From a virus, in the IMG/VR virus record IMGVR_UViG_3300036850_000032, positions 1 through 61,243 of that record: a stretch of DNA of 61,243 nt. One strand, written 5' to 3'. Made by a program: the position numbers and the translations under genes. Shown here piece after piece: positions 48,010 to 58,000 of this stretch (within the stretch, counting starts at the first letter, position 1; every line of letters begins with the position of its first letter). Below the pieces are notes generated by a model that was not told the origin of the DNA, searched no databases, and saw nothing but the letters and a program-made list of their open reading frames with translations.

Positions 48010-48507
48010 ATGGCAACAACCACGCTCAATGCCTGGGTGCCGTTTGTGAACGTGCGGGATGCCTTACTGGATCCCGTCACGAAGCTCGTGGAAGCCCGCT
48101 GGCAGGAGTGGTTTCTGGCGCTGTGGAACTGCGTCAACAACGCCTCGCAGCAACAGAAGCGCGTCACGCTGACGGCGCAAGGCGCGAGCATCGCCGCGAC
48201 CGCGATCCCGCTGGCGAAGATTGATGAGCGCATCTATCACGTCAGTGTCTTTGCACGGGTGACCCGCGCTGGCAGCGTGTCGAGCAGTCTGGCGATCTCC
48301 ATTCGCGGGATTGATGGCGGGGTGACCTATGACCGCGTGATTGGCACGGTCACGACGAATACGACAGCGTCGATCTTATCGGCCGTGGTACCGATGAAGA
48401 CCGACAAAGACGGACCCATAAGTTACTTGACCACATATGCCGATGGCGGTGGGGCCACTTCCATGCAGTACTCACTCGACATCATCGCCGAGGCGTTACC
48501 CTCATGA
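48010..48507 (+). CDS. Small virion-block protein
   Basis: 165 residues. Helical N terminus (VEARWQEWFLALWNCVNNAS) and beta-type C-terminal half. In similar genomes this position holds a tail-fibre connector or needle-like protein. No clear family. Confidence 0.5.
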   Translation: MATTTLNAWVPFVNVRDALLDPVTKLVEARWQEWFLALWNCVNNASQQQKRVTLTAQGASIAATAIPLAKIDERIYHVSVFARVTRAGSVSSSLAISIRGIDGGVTYDRVIGTVTTNTTASILSAVVPMKTDKDGPISYLTTYADGGGATSMQYSLDIIAEALPS

Positions 48508-49298
48508 CCGCCACTCTTGATCGTCCGATCGTCTCTCCGCGCCGCGTCTACACGTTGCCGCCGCTCTCGATCGGTATCGGTCGGACGATGGATGCTGCGC
48601 ACCTGAACCGTGTCGCGAATCATCCTGCGGTGCGGCCGTGGCTTGGCGGAGATGGCGTGCTGGATCTGACGGCGCTGATCACGAACCCCGACAACATCGC
48701 GGTGGTCTCAGAGCATGGCGGGTTTATCGGGGTGGCGCAAGCCTACGGCCGCTATGAGGTGCATTCGCTGTTCACGCCAGATCGTCCGGGCGCGGAGACG
48801 ATGCAGGCCATGCGCGCGGGCCTTGATTTCATGTTCACGGCGACGGACTGTCTGGAGTTGGTCACGAAGGTTCCGCAGGACAACCGTGCCGCAGCAGCGC
48901 TCGCGCTCAGGGCTGGATTTGAGCAGCGGTGGACAGCTCCGCTGAAGTGGACGGATGGACAGATGGTGACGGCGGACTTTCTCGGGCTAACGCTGGAGCG
49001 GTGGGCCTTGCGCTCGCCGCAGACGCCAGTGCTGGGGGAGTGGTTCCATCATGCGGTCGCGTGTCCTGAACATCCAGACGATCCCGTGCATGACCGTATC
49101 GTCGGTGCCACGGCATGGATGCTGAGCGCCGGCAATTTACGCAAGGCGGTGGAGTTCTACAACGGCTGGGCGCGGCTCTCTGGGTACACGCCCGTGATCG
49201 TCCTGCGTGATCAGCCGATTGTGCTGGATGTGGACCGCGTGATCCTCGAATGTCGCGCGACCGAGATGGAGGTGTTGTCATGCCCGCAGGAGCAGTAA
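48504..49298 (+). CDS. GNAT-like internal virion protein
   Basis: 264 residues. VPQDNRAAAALALRAGFEQR is a GNAT-style acetyl-CoA loop motif near residue 120, with an N-terminal alpha/beta half. In T7-like phages a GNAT-fold protein occupies the internal virion set. It precedes coiled-coil ejection proteins here. Catalytic activity is uncertain. Confidence 0.5.
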   Translation: MTATLDRPIVSPRRVYTLPPLSIGIGRTMDAAHLNRVANHPAVRPWLGGDGVLDLTALITNPDNIAVVSEHGGFIGVAQAYGRYEVHSLFTPDRPGAETMQAMRAGLDFMFTATDCLELVTKVPQDNRAAAALALRAGFEQRWTAPLKWTDGQMVTADFLGLTLERWALRSPQTPVLGEWFHHAVACPEHPDDPVHDRIVGATAWMLSAGNLRKAVEFYNGWARLSGYTPVIVLRDQPIVLDVDRVILECRATEMEVLSCPQEQ

Positions 49299-50152
49299 TC
49301 GCCGCCGCTATCACCGCAGGCGCAGGCACAGCAACCGCCGTCCACGGGCGCCGAGCGCAGACACGTGCGGGCCGTCAAGCCGCGAAGTACACCGAAGCCG
49401 CCGCGAGCCAGGCCACGCGGATCGAACAGGATGCCGAAACCCGCCGCCGCGAAGAGTACGAGCGCGAAACCGCCGAGGAACAGCGCCGCCATGAAGCCGA
49501 GCAAGCGCAACTCATGGAAGATCGGCGACTCGCGCAGGAGGACCGTCTCCGCGCCCAGCGGCTCGAGGAAGAGGATCGCCGCCTGCGTGATGAGGATCGC
49601 CGCATTGCCGAAGAGGAACGGCAGCGCAACATCGCGATCTGGAATGAACGCGAAGCCCGTCTGGCTCCGTATCGACAAGCCGGTGCAGGGGCACTCTCGG
49701 AACTGCAGCGGCTCGCGGGACAGAGCGGCGGCGCGGCACCTAGTGCTGGCCCGCGGCCGATGCCAGAAGGCTGGACGCCAGACGCAAGCGCCCAGACGAG
49801 TGCCGCGCCGCCCGTGTCGGATCTGCCGACGACCGCCAGCCGGGCCTCGCTGGAGTCCTATACCAGCAGCTTGCCGGTGACACGCGATCGATCGCTGGCG
49901 CAGGAGATGGGCGAACCAGAGCCGCCGATGGACGAACCGATGAGTGGTGCCCTGTCGCAGATGCGGCAACCGGCGGAAGACGTGAACTACCTGCTCGACA
50001 ACCCGTCCACGATGTCCCCGGAGGCGTATCGGCGCTTGGTGCAGGCCCAGGGTGGGGAAGGCGATCCTGATGCGATGCCCCTGTCCATGATGCGCCAGCC
50101 GGTCTGGGCGAATCGTCGCCGGCCATATCGCCGATCGGAGGCGAGAGCCTGA
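49280..50152 (+). CDS. Internal virion protein with long coiled coil
   Basis: 290 residues from ATG 49280. An N-terminal hydrophobic segment (AGAVIAAAITAGAGTATAV) could insert in a membrane on ejection. Then comes a long Arg/Glu coiled coil (~40-130, RRLRDEDRRIAEEERQR), then a Pro/Ser-rich region. It fits an ejected channel protein. Overlaps the GNAT-like gene by 19 bases. Confidence 0.6.
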   Translation: MPAGAVIAAAITAGAGTATAVHGRRAQTRAGRQAAKYTEAAASQATRIEQDAETRRREEYERETAEEQRRHEAEQAQLMEDRRLAQEDRLRAQRLEEEDRRLRDEDRRIAEEERQRNIAIWNEREARLAPYRQAGAGALSELQRLAGQSGGAAPSAGPRPMPEGWTPDASAQTSAAPPVSDLPTTASRASLESYTSSLPVTRDRSLAQEMGEPEPPMDEPMSGALSQMRQPAEDVNYLLDNPSTMSPEAYRRLVQAQGGEGDPDAMPLSMMRQPVWANRRRPYRRSEARA

Positions 50153-51288
50153 TGGCGTGGCGTGACGAACTCTACAACCCGTATCGCGAAAGCGTGCAGC
50201 GTCTGCGGCTGCCGAGTCGTCCGTCGACGCTGGCCAACTGGCGCGATCCGACGCAATTCAGGACACTGATTTCAGACGAGGGGAACTCGCCGCCTGGAAC
50301 CACCCCGCCGCCGCCGACCACGCCGCCTGGGAACACGACTCCTCCGCCCAACCCGCCGAACCGCAACGACCCGAGCACCTCGCGGAATGCCCCTCGCCTG
50401 ATTCAAGAAGGCGATCGGTGGATTCTAACCGAGCATGGGAATCGGCGTGTCCTGCAGCCCGACGAAGTGCCCGGCGCGCAAGCGTACGTGGATGATTTCT
50501 GGCGACAGTTCCCGACCGGATTCCAACCAGGTCAAGGCCCGCAGACCAACGAAGGGTATGGGCCGCCCGGAGAAAACACGCCACCGCAAGGCGGGCGCCG
50601 TGTAGGACTGACGGGGCGTGAGCAGTTCGATCCCACGGCTGGCTTCGATTTGGACAACTTCAATGATCTGACCAATCAGAATTTGAAGTACCGCGCCGGC
50701 CGTATCTTGTCGCGGTATCCGGCCACTTCACAAGGTGTTCGTCAAGCCATGCAAGATCCCGAGTGGCTGGCGGATGCGGATCTGTCGCGGGCCACGTTTA
50801 ACGGCCGCGATCGTATTCACTTCCACGGGGCGCTCAGTGACGGAGAGTCAGGCGTTCCGGTCAATGAAGTCGATGTCCTCCGCTCCAATCAAGAAGATGG
50901 CAGCTCAGTTGGCCTCTGGTGGGGCGATCAGGATGCGATGGGCTATGGGAGCGGCGCACCGCCCACGACACCGACGACACCGACAACACCGACGACCGGC
51001 GGCGGTACGCGCGTGCTTCCGGATGGCACGATCGAACGTCCGGCTCAAACCATCCCAGAAGAGGGCACGCCGTTCCCCGGCGGCGGGAATCGGCCAATGG
51101 GCAATCTGTCAGGGATGCGCGATCCCGCCACTGTCTTTGGCGCGCAAGGGGCCTCAGTGGTAGGCAGCAATGCCCCGCAGCAGCCGCAGATTTCTCAAGA
51201 GCCCTATCGCAAGCTCGTCTCGCCGCTTGGGGATGGCCTGATGCCCCTGAATGAGTATGCGTGGCTCGGTCGCCGGAGGACGGCGTAA
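50152..51288 (+). CDS. Virion protein with Pro/Thr repeats and YPAT module
   Basis: 378 residues. A Pro-rich segment (PPPTTPPGNTTPPPNPP) near the N terminus and TTPTTPTTPTT near residue 270. Between them a folded module with RILSRYPATSQGVRQAMQDP (~185-205) is shared with the Tat-signal protein at 28912. Low complexity elsewhere suggests flexible packing inside the head. Confidence 0.6.
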   Translation: MAWRDELYNPYRESVQRLRLPSRPSTLANWRDPTQFRTLISDEGNSPPGTTPPPPTTPPGNTTPPPNPPNRNDPSTSRNAPRLIQEGDRWILTEHGNRRVLQPDEVPGAQAYVDDFWRQFPTGFQPGQGPQTNEGYGPPGENTPPQGGRRVGLTGREQFDPTAGFDLDNFNDLTNQNLKYRAGRILSRYPATSQGVRQAMQDPEWLADADLSRATFNGRDRIHFHGALSDGESGVPVNEVDVLRSNQEDGSSVGLWWGDQDAMGYGSGAPPTTPTTPTTPTTGGGTRVLPDGTIERPAQTIPEEGTPFPGGGNRPMGNLSGMRDPATVFGAQGASVVGSNAPQQPQISQEPYRKLVSPLGDGLMPLNEYAWLGRRRTA

Positions 51289-53570
51289 TGGCCTCACCGC
51301 TCGCCACTCCAGGGGCGACACTCAGGCGTCCCTCCACAGGCTATGAGGAGGATGAGTACTACAAGACGCTGCCCGATCAGATCGGCGGTCCGACAGGCAT
51401 CCCGCAGATTGGCCAGATCGCGGGACTGGACGGCACGTCCGCGCCGGGGGTCTCCCTGTGGGGCGATCCGCAACAGATGCGCGGCGGATCGACGAGCGAC
51501 GCTCAGCGATCGGCTGACGGCGGGGGGAGCGGTCAGAATCTCGGACGGCCGCAGACCGGCACCAGTCCGCAGACGACGAACCTGATCGCGGAAGCGGCGC
51601 GGCTGACGGGCAATCCTCCTCCCGAGGAGCAACGTCCGCCCGGCGTTTTTGCGCAAGCCCCACATATCTCCGCTGGTCGGACCGACATTGAAAGCCCTGT
51701 CGGGATGCAGACCGGAGGGACGGTGCAGCCGCACGCGCTCCCCGCGGCCTCTGGTCAGTTTGCGGCGGTTGATCCGGGAGGCGTCTACACGCCAGAGGAC
51801 GCCTTGGCGCTGCTCGAGCAGCGGGCCGGCCGCGCGTTATCACCAGAGGAGCGCACGGCGGCGATTCAGGCCAGTGGATGGAATCAATCTGGCTCCCTCA
51901 CGGGCGCACACATCAACAGCATCCTGCAATGGGGTGCGGGTGCAATGGGCGGGCAGTTTACGCCGTGGGGCGGCAGTGGAGGCCAGCCGCCCCCACCAAC
52001 ACGGCCGCCGAGCCCCACCGGCACCTACACACCGGAAGACGCCGAAGCCCGCGCCCGCGAACGCTTCCGCGGCCGGTTCAATCGTGATCTGACGCCGCAG
52101 GAGTGGACAACGCTCCTCGCACGGGTGCCGGGGTTCCAGCCGGGCCAGCCGATCTCACAGGCGCAACTGGATGAAGCCTTCCGGCTGATCGATGAGTATG
52201 GCGGCACGCTGCCGGGCGGTGGTGGTGGAGGTGGTCCTGTCGCCCCGCCGCCGCGTGCGCCCGTGCCGCCGCCCTCTGCGCCAACGGGTGGGCCACGGGT
52301 GCCCTACGAGCCGTATACGCCCACCCCGCGCACGCCGATTCCGCCAGCGGCACCCTATCAAGCGCCGACTACACCGTGGGGGCCAGCGCTGACCTCGAAC
52401 GTGACGCCTGCGCCGGAATTTCGGGCACCCGAGTATCGTCCGCCCCCGGCGTATCGGGCACCGGATCCGTTCTCGTACGAGGACTACACCGCGCCGGCGC
52501 CGTTTCAGTACGACCCCTATCAGGCGCCAGCGGCGTTTCAATATGCTGACTATCAGGCTCCGGAGAACTTCGCGTTCCGCGAGCATGAGGCCCGGCCCGA
52601 GTTTGTCGCACCGACATGGGATGAGATCCAGAACGACCCCGGCTATCAGTTCCGTTTGCGGGCGGGCACGCAAGCGCGTGAGCAATCCGCTGCGGCCGGA
52701 GGCGTCCTGCGCACGGGCGGCACCTTGAAGGGCTTGGAAGACTACGCACAGGGGCTGGCCAGCCAAGAATACGGCAATGTGTACAACCGCCGAGCCAGCG
52801 AATGGGATCGCGCGAACGCCGCGAACACGGAAGATTACACGCTGGATCGCGACACCGCACGCGGCACATGGGATCGCAATACGGCGCTCGGCCAATCCGC
52901 CTACGACCGGAACCGGGCCGGCGCCGAATCCGCTTGGGATCGGAATACCGGCCTCGGCGAACGGGCCTACGAACGCAATCGGGCTGGCGCCGAACGCGCC
53001 TACGATGTCAACGCCGCCGCAGGACGCTACGCCCACGAAACCAACCGTGCCGGGGCTGAGCGGGATTACGACCGCAACACCGCAACCGGCCGGTATGCCT
53101 ACGAGACCGCCGCCGATCGTGCCGATCGGGAATACGCCGCCGCCTTTCAAGGCGCACAGGCGGAATACGATCCGCGGTTTGCCGGATGGCAGGCACGGAC
53201 GGCGGCGGATCAACGCACGGGCGAGCTCAATTTCGATCGCCAGCATCAGCAGGCCCTCTACGATCGGGATGACGCATGGCGTCAGTACGCGTTTCAGACG
53301 GGCATGGAACAAGATCGCTTGCGGTACAACAACCAAGCCGATTGGGAACGTGAAGTCTTCGGACGGCAGCAGGAAGTGGATCGCGCCCGTTACCTCGGGG
53401 ACGACGCGTACCGCCGCGAGCGCGACGCAAACGATCTAGAGCTTCAGAGGGCCATCAGAGGATCGGACGAAGCGTGGCGAGAATTTGTGAACGCACAAGA
53501 AAACGCCTGGCGGCGGGAAGAGTTAGAGGAGTCTAGGCGCAGATTTTTGATCGAAGTGGGGATGCGCTGA
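51288..53570 (+). CDS. Ejection protein with 11-residue tandem repeats
   Basis: 760 residues. Two related segments (YTPEDALALLEQRAGRALSP and YTPEDAEARARERFRGRFNR) look like duplicated DUF4214-type modules. These are followed by a Pro/Tyr region, then APTWDEIQNDPGYQFRLRAG and GGTLKGLEDYAQGLASQEYG, a motif of phage ejection proteins. Residues ~515-620 repeat an ~11-residue unit (RNRAGAERAYD, RNTGLGERAYE). Confidence 0.65.
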   Translation: MASPLATPGATLRRPSTGYEEDEYYKTLPDQIGGPTGIPQIGQIAGLDGTSAPGVSLWGDPQQMRGGSTSDAQRSADGGGSGQNLGRPQTGTSPQTTNLIAEAARLTGNPPPEEQRPPGVFAQAPHISAGRTDIESPVGMQTGGTVQPHALPAASGQFAAVDPGGVYTPEDALALLEQRAGRALSPEERTAAIQASGWNQSGSLTGAHINSILQWGAGAMGGQFTPWGGSGGQPPPPTRPPSPTGTYTPEDAEARARERFRGRFNRDLTPQEWTTLLARVPGFQPGQPISQAQLDEAFRLIDEYGGTLPGGGGGGGPVAPPPRAPVPPPSAPTGGPRVPYEPYTPTPRTPIPPAAPYQAPTTPWGPALTSNVTPAPEFRAPEYRPPPAYRAPDPFSYEDYTAPAPFQYDPYQAPAAFQYADYQAPENFAFREHEARPEFVAPTWDEIQNDPGYQFRLRAGTQAREQSAAAGGVLRTGGTLKGLEDYAQGLASQEYGNVYNRRASEWDRANAANTEDYTLDRDTARGTWDRNTALGQSAYDRNRAGAESAWDRNTGLGERAYERNRAGAERAYDVNAAAGRYAHETNRAGAERDYDRNTATGRYAYETAADRADREYAAAFQGAQAEYDPRFAGWQARTAADQRTGELNFDRQHQQALYDRDDAWRQYAFQTGMEQDRLRYNNQADWEREVFGRQQEVDRARYLGDDAYRRERDANDLELQRAIRGSDEAWREFVNAQENAWRREELEESRRRFLIEVGMR
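52840..53125 (+). repeat. Tandem repeats encoding an 11-residue unit
   Basis: Successive 33-base units encode variants of YDRNTATGRYA and YERNRAGAERA, about eight copies with base-level drift. The even spacing suggests an extended helical or beta-helical rod in the virion protein. Confidence 0.65.
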
Positions 53571-55057
53571 TGGCGGCTGGACCTGTGCCATTCGTGCGAC
53601 GGCGGTACGACGATACCGCCCACACCAATCGCCTGAGTGACATGCTCAGATGGCGAGGCGATCAGGCCGCGCAAGCCGCGATCCGTCAAGGCGAGAACTC
53701 CGCGCAGTTGTGGGGCGATGTCGGGAACATCATCGGGCAGACGGCGCAGACGATCAGTCGCGAGCGGGCAGAACGTCCGCAACGGGAACGCGAGCAACGC
53801 GAACAGGAGCGCGCGGATAAGTTGCAAACGGTGCTCTCTGAGGTGGGATCTCTGCCGCCGGAGCAGGCCATTCAGCGCGTGCGCGCGGCTGGATTCGCGG
53901 CGGAAGCCAATACGCTCCAGAAGCAATACGACGATCAAGTGCTTAATCGCCTGCAGCGCGAGAATACCACGCTGGATCTGGCAAGTAAGCGGATCTCGCA
54001 GGCGCGCACGATGTTCGAGGAAATCAACGCGGCACCTGAGGAGGAGCGGCCGGCGATCTATCAGCAGATTGCCCCGCGTGTGCGCGAACTGGTTGGCCCT
54101 GAACTCGGATCACGCGTGAAGGATGAATACGATCCGCAATTCGTTGAACGGGCGATGACGTGGGGGATGTCCACCGTCGAGAAGCTGAACACCCGTCGTG
54201 CGGCGATCGGATTGGTGACTGAGGACACGAAGAACGCCGACGAACGCGACGACAAGGCGCGTCAGGCACTCATTCAATACCTGCCCACGGTTGATACGCA
54301 GGAGGAATTGGATCAAGCCCTGTCGATGGCGAAAGCGCGCGGGGCACGGCCGGAGACGCTCGCGCTGTTCCCGTCGAAGTACTCCCCAGAGGCTATGGCG
54401 CAAGTCAATGAGATCGGCCTGACACCGGAGCAGCGCGCGAAACGCGAGGAAGGCGCGGCGCCAGAGAGTGAACGCGCCTTCATCGAACGGGCCGCGCGTG
54501 AACAGGGGCGGCCGGTCGCCAGTTTCAACAACAACGAGATTGGCCGGCTCAAGGCCCAATTCGCCAGCTTGTCGCGCGCGCCGAAGGATGACGGCGGTAT
54601 CACCCAAGCGCAGCGCATGGCCGCGGAGCGGTGGAAACAGAACGAATTGCAACAGGCAGAGGATGATTTCCGCAAGGCCACAGCTCCGTACACGATCGAC
54701 CCGGATTCGAAGTTACCGATTGCCCAGCCGATGGCGCTTCCACAGGATTTGATCGATCAGCACGAGGCCAGGAAGCGGCGCATCCAGTTATCGTATCTGG
54801 AGCAGATCGGGGACACGTCCACGGGCCGTCCGACTGCGCTGCCGAATCCGCCAGCCGCTCCCACGCCGCCGCCCGTGCGTGCCGCGGCCGAGCCTCCGCC
54901 ATCTGCGCCAGTAGCCCCGGCTGCGCCACTTGGGGCGGCGCCAGCGAATGCAGCCTCTCCGTACACGGTCGGGCAGGTCGTGTCGGTGCGTGGGCAGCGT
55001 GTCCGCATCACGAAGATCAACCCGGACGGCTCGTTTGAAGGCGAGCGCGTGCCCTGA
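53570..55057 (+). CDS. Internal virion / ejection protein with coiled coils
   Basis: 495 residues. Several helical and coiled stretches (RERAERPQREREQREQERAD, then RLQRENTTLDLASKRISQAR). Residues ~420-455 are Pro/Ala-rich. The C-terminal ~35 residues (VVSVRGQRVRITKINPDGSF) form a small SH3-like domain. Located in the set of ejected proteins. Confidence 0.6.
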   Translation: MAAGPVPFVRRRYDDTAHTNRLSDMLRWRGDQAAQAAIRQGENSAQLWGDVGNIIGQTAQTISRERAERPQREREQREQERADKLQTVLSEVGSLPPEQAIQRVRAAGFAAEANTLQKQYDDQVLNRLQRENTTLDLASKRISQARTMFEEINAAPEEERPAIYQQIAPRVRELVGPELGSRVKDEYDPQFVERAMTWGMSTVEKLNTRRAAIGLVTEDTKNADERDDKARQALIQYLPTVDTQEELDQALSMAKARGARPETLALFPSKYSPEAMAQVNEIGLTPEQRAKREEGAAPESERAFIERAAREQGRPVASFNNNEIGRLKAQFASLSRAPKDDGGITQAQRMAAERWKQNELQQAEDDFRKATAPYTIDPDSKLPIAQPMALPQDLIDQHEARKRRIQLSYLEQIGDTSTGRPTALPNPPAAPTPPPVRAAAEPPPSAPVAPAAPLGAAPANAASPYTVGQVVSVRGQRVRITKINPDGSFEGERVP

Positions 55058-58000
55058 TGCCGCAGACGTTTCGCTTTACCGCCAGTGAGATCGACCCGCC
55101 GGCCCCGCCGCCCAGCTCGCGGTTTGTGTTCCGTGCCGAAGACATCGACGTGTATGATCCGCTGGATGATCCGTTTGCCATTCGGGCGCGTGATCCCGAT
55201 CCTGTTCCTCGCCCTATATCTCCTCCTCGTGTAACCCCGCCGCCGATGCGGATGGTGTCCTCGCACCGTCCGCCAGGAGCTGCCGGGAACGACCTTCAAT
55301 CGGCACTCCGACAGGTCTTGCCGGCGATGGCGGTCTCGCACGAGACGCAGCCTGAACCCGATCCGGCTGCCGCGTTCTCACGCGCCACTGGGATCAGCGC
55401 ACAACCACAGCGCAGCGTGTTGGACATTGCTGCAAATGCCCCACGGGCCGCTGCTGCTGGCCTCGTACGTGGGAATCAGGCGGTATGGGGAGGATTGCGA
55501 GCCGCGGCAGATGTCCTCGGGTTGGACTCCGTTGCCGAGTGGGCACGCGCGGCCGGTCAAGGCGCGACCGAGCTTGCGGAAACAGTGAGAGGCCCGCAGA
55601 CGGGCGCCAGCCCCACGGAGCAGGCGGTGCTCGGCGGCTTCGAGTCCATCGGGGCGTCTGCGCTGCCTCTGGCGGCTGGTGTGGTCAGTGGTCAGCCGTC
55701 AGTGGCCCTCGGCATGATGGGCGCGCAGACGGGCGGAGAAGCCTACCAGCAGGCGCGCAATGCCAAGGTCAACACGCCGGAGGCGCTCGCGTTTGCCGTG
55801 TCGCAGGGCGCGGTGGAAGTTGCCACCGAGCGGATTCCTGCCGGCCGATTGCTCGGCGATCTGGCGAAGCGGACAGGATTGCTCAAGACCATCATCCGGC
55901 AGGCCACCGCCGAGATTCCGAGTGAGCAGATCGCCACGGCTCTGCAAGACCTGAACGAGTGGGCCACGTTACAGCCGGACAAGCCGCTGTCCGCGTATCT
56001 CGAGGAACGCCCCTCTGCCGCCGCACAGACGCTCATCTCCACGCTGGTGGCGACGATTGGGCAGACGGCTGCATCGGCTGGTGTGGAACGTGTGACACGT
56101 CCACGCGAGCGTGTGCAGCCTTCCTCTCCGGCGGCGATAGTGCCTGCGCCCATCGTGGAGTCGCGTCCTTCGCCCGTGGCTCCGATTGCGCCGCCTGTTG
56201 CCGCCGGACCTTCGACTGTCGCGCGCCTCACCGATGCGGCTCCTGTTGTGGAACCTGCCCCACCGTTGGGCGTGGTGTCATTCACGGCGGATCAGATTGA
56301 TCAGCCGATCGTGGCGCCGTCGATCGTGGAACGGGCGCAGCAGATGCGAGCGGAAGATCCCACCATCGACGCCAGAGCGCGTGAGATGGCGGAACGTGCG
56401 CGAGCGGCGAAGGTGTCGGTGGTGGAGCCAGAAGGCGCGCAACTTATCGCAGCGATCGAAGACTTGTCGGCCGAACTTGATCAGCCGTATGGCGATCGTG
56501 ATGTCCTAGCCGGACTGCTGGATACCGACCCGGAGGACTTCTCGGCGTCCGATGTGCAGCTGCTGCGCGAGGTGTTGGCCGACCTACAGGACCAACAGGC
56601 CAAGCGTGGCGTGTTACGACAACTCAGTCCACAGGAGGAACCCCGTGCCCTTGAAACCCGGCAAGAGTCAGAAAGTCGTGAGCCAGAATATTCGGGAACT
56701 GAAAGCGAGCGGCAGGCCGCAGAAGCAGGCCGTGGCGATCGCCTTGAGCAACGCCCGTCAGCACCCGTCGCCGAAGAAACGCCGGTAGCGCGGGCCGTTA
56801 TTCAATCCGAGATTGACCGTCTCACAGAAGAGAATGCGCGTCTCGCCAAAGGACCGCCACCACTGCGGCCCAAGAAGCGCACCGCTACGCCTGTCGTGGA
56901 ACGCTCGCCCTCGGTGGATGAGTCACGAATCACCCCGTCAGAGCCGCCGAGTATCGCGGGCCTGATCGAGCTGAAAGAGGCTGAAGTCACCAGCGGCGCG
57001 CTGGCGGAGACGCCAGCATCGGCCGCCGCCGAAGTCCGCGCCGAAGTTGGCCGCGTCGTGGATCTCCGTGGCGTCAAAAGCGCCGCCGATGTGCAACGCC
57101 GTGTTGTCGCGACGCTGACCGAGGAATTGGAGCACGCGAAGGTTGGCGCCCCAGTGTTGGAAGTACGCCCGCAAAAGGCGTACGGCGGACGGGAGTTTAC
57201 CGTGTTTGCCGATGGTGAGCCGCTGGTGATGGTGGATCGCTACGGCCACATGAAAGCCTCCTACGGGGTGGATGACGACCGCGTCAAGGCGCTGAGTGGT
57301 GCGCCTGTTGCGCTCGGTCGGACGGGCGACAAAGCCTCGCTGGGGCAGATCGATCGCGCGAAGGACATGTCAAAGCCAGAGTTATACCGCTATGCGCAAG
57401 CGGAAATCTCGCGACGGCTGGGACAGCAGCGCGGCACCGTCACGGTACAGATTCCAGGCGATGGCACCTTCACGATCAATCGGACGCCGGAGGCCGTCTC
57501 AGAAGTCTTGCGGCGGATTACGAAAGCCGGTGTGTCGCCGTGGAAGGGGTTGAAGGGTGAAGGGCCTCCCCCGCTTAGGAAGTCGATTCCAGGTGTGACT
57601 CCGATCACGGATGTCGTAGCAACTCCGGAGCCAGTGAGCACAGAACCGACAGTCCGCAATCCTGGCTTTATCCCGCGCGGCGAGGTGCGCGTGGTTGAAC
57701 CGAAGCCACAGAAGATCGCCACAGAGCCGACCGGAGGACCGCCCGGCGTCTCGCTCAACGACATTCCGATGGACTTGGCGATCCGTGCCCACTCCGGCAC
57801 CTCGCATACGCCGGAGGTGCGCGCCAAGAGCGAACAAGAGGGCTATGTCTCCCACATGACCCACGTCTGGAACGAGATACAAAAGCTTGCGAAGACTGAT
57901 GAGCAGAAAGCCATCGCACGCGCGGAGTTTGCCCGCTACCGCTCCGGGTATCTCGAACGGAACCGCGCCTACATGAGCGCGCGCAGTGGCGTCGTCAGCG

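Noticed and set aside
52155-53336. Minus-strand 393-codon ORF with hydrophobic repeats
   Set aside because: Mirror of the repeat-containing ejection protein; its repeats are produced by the plus-strand repeats.
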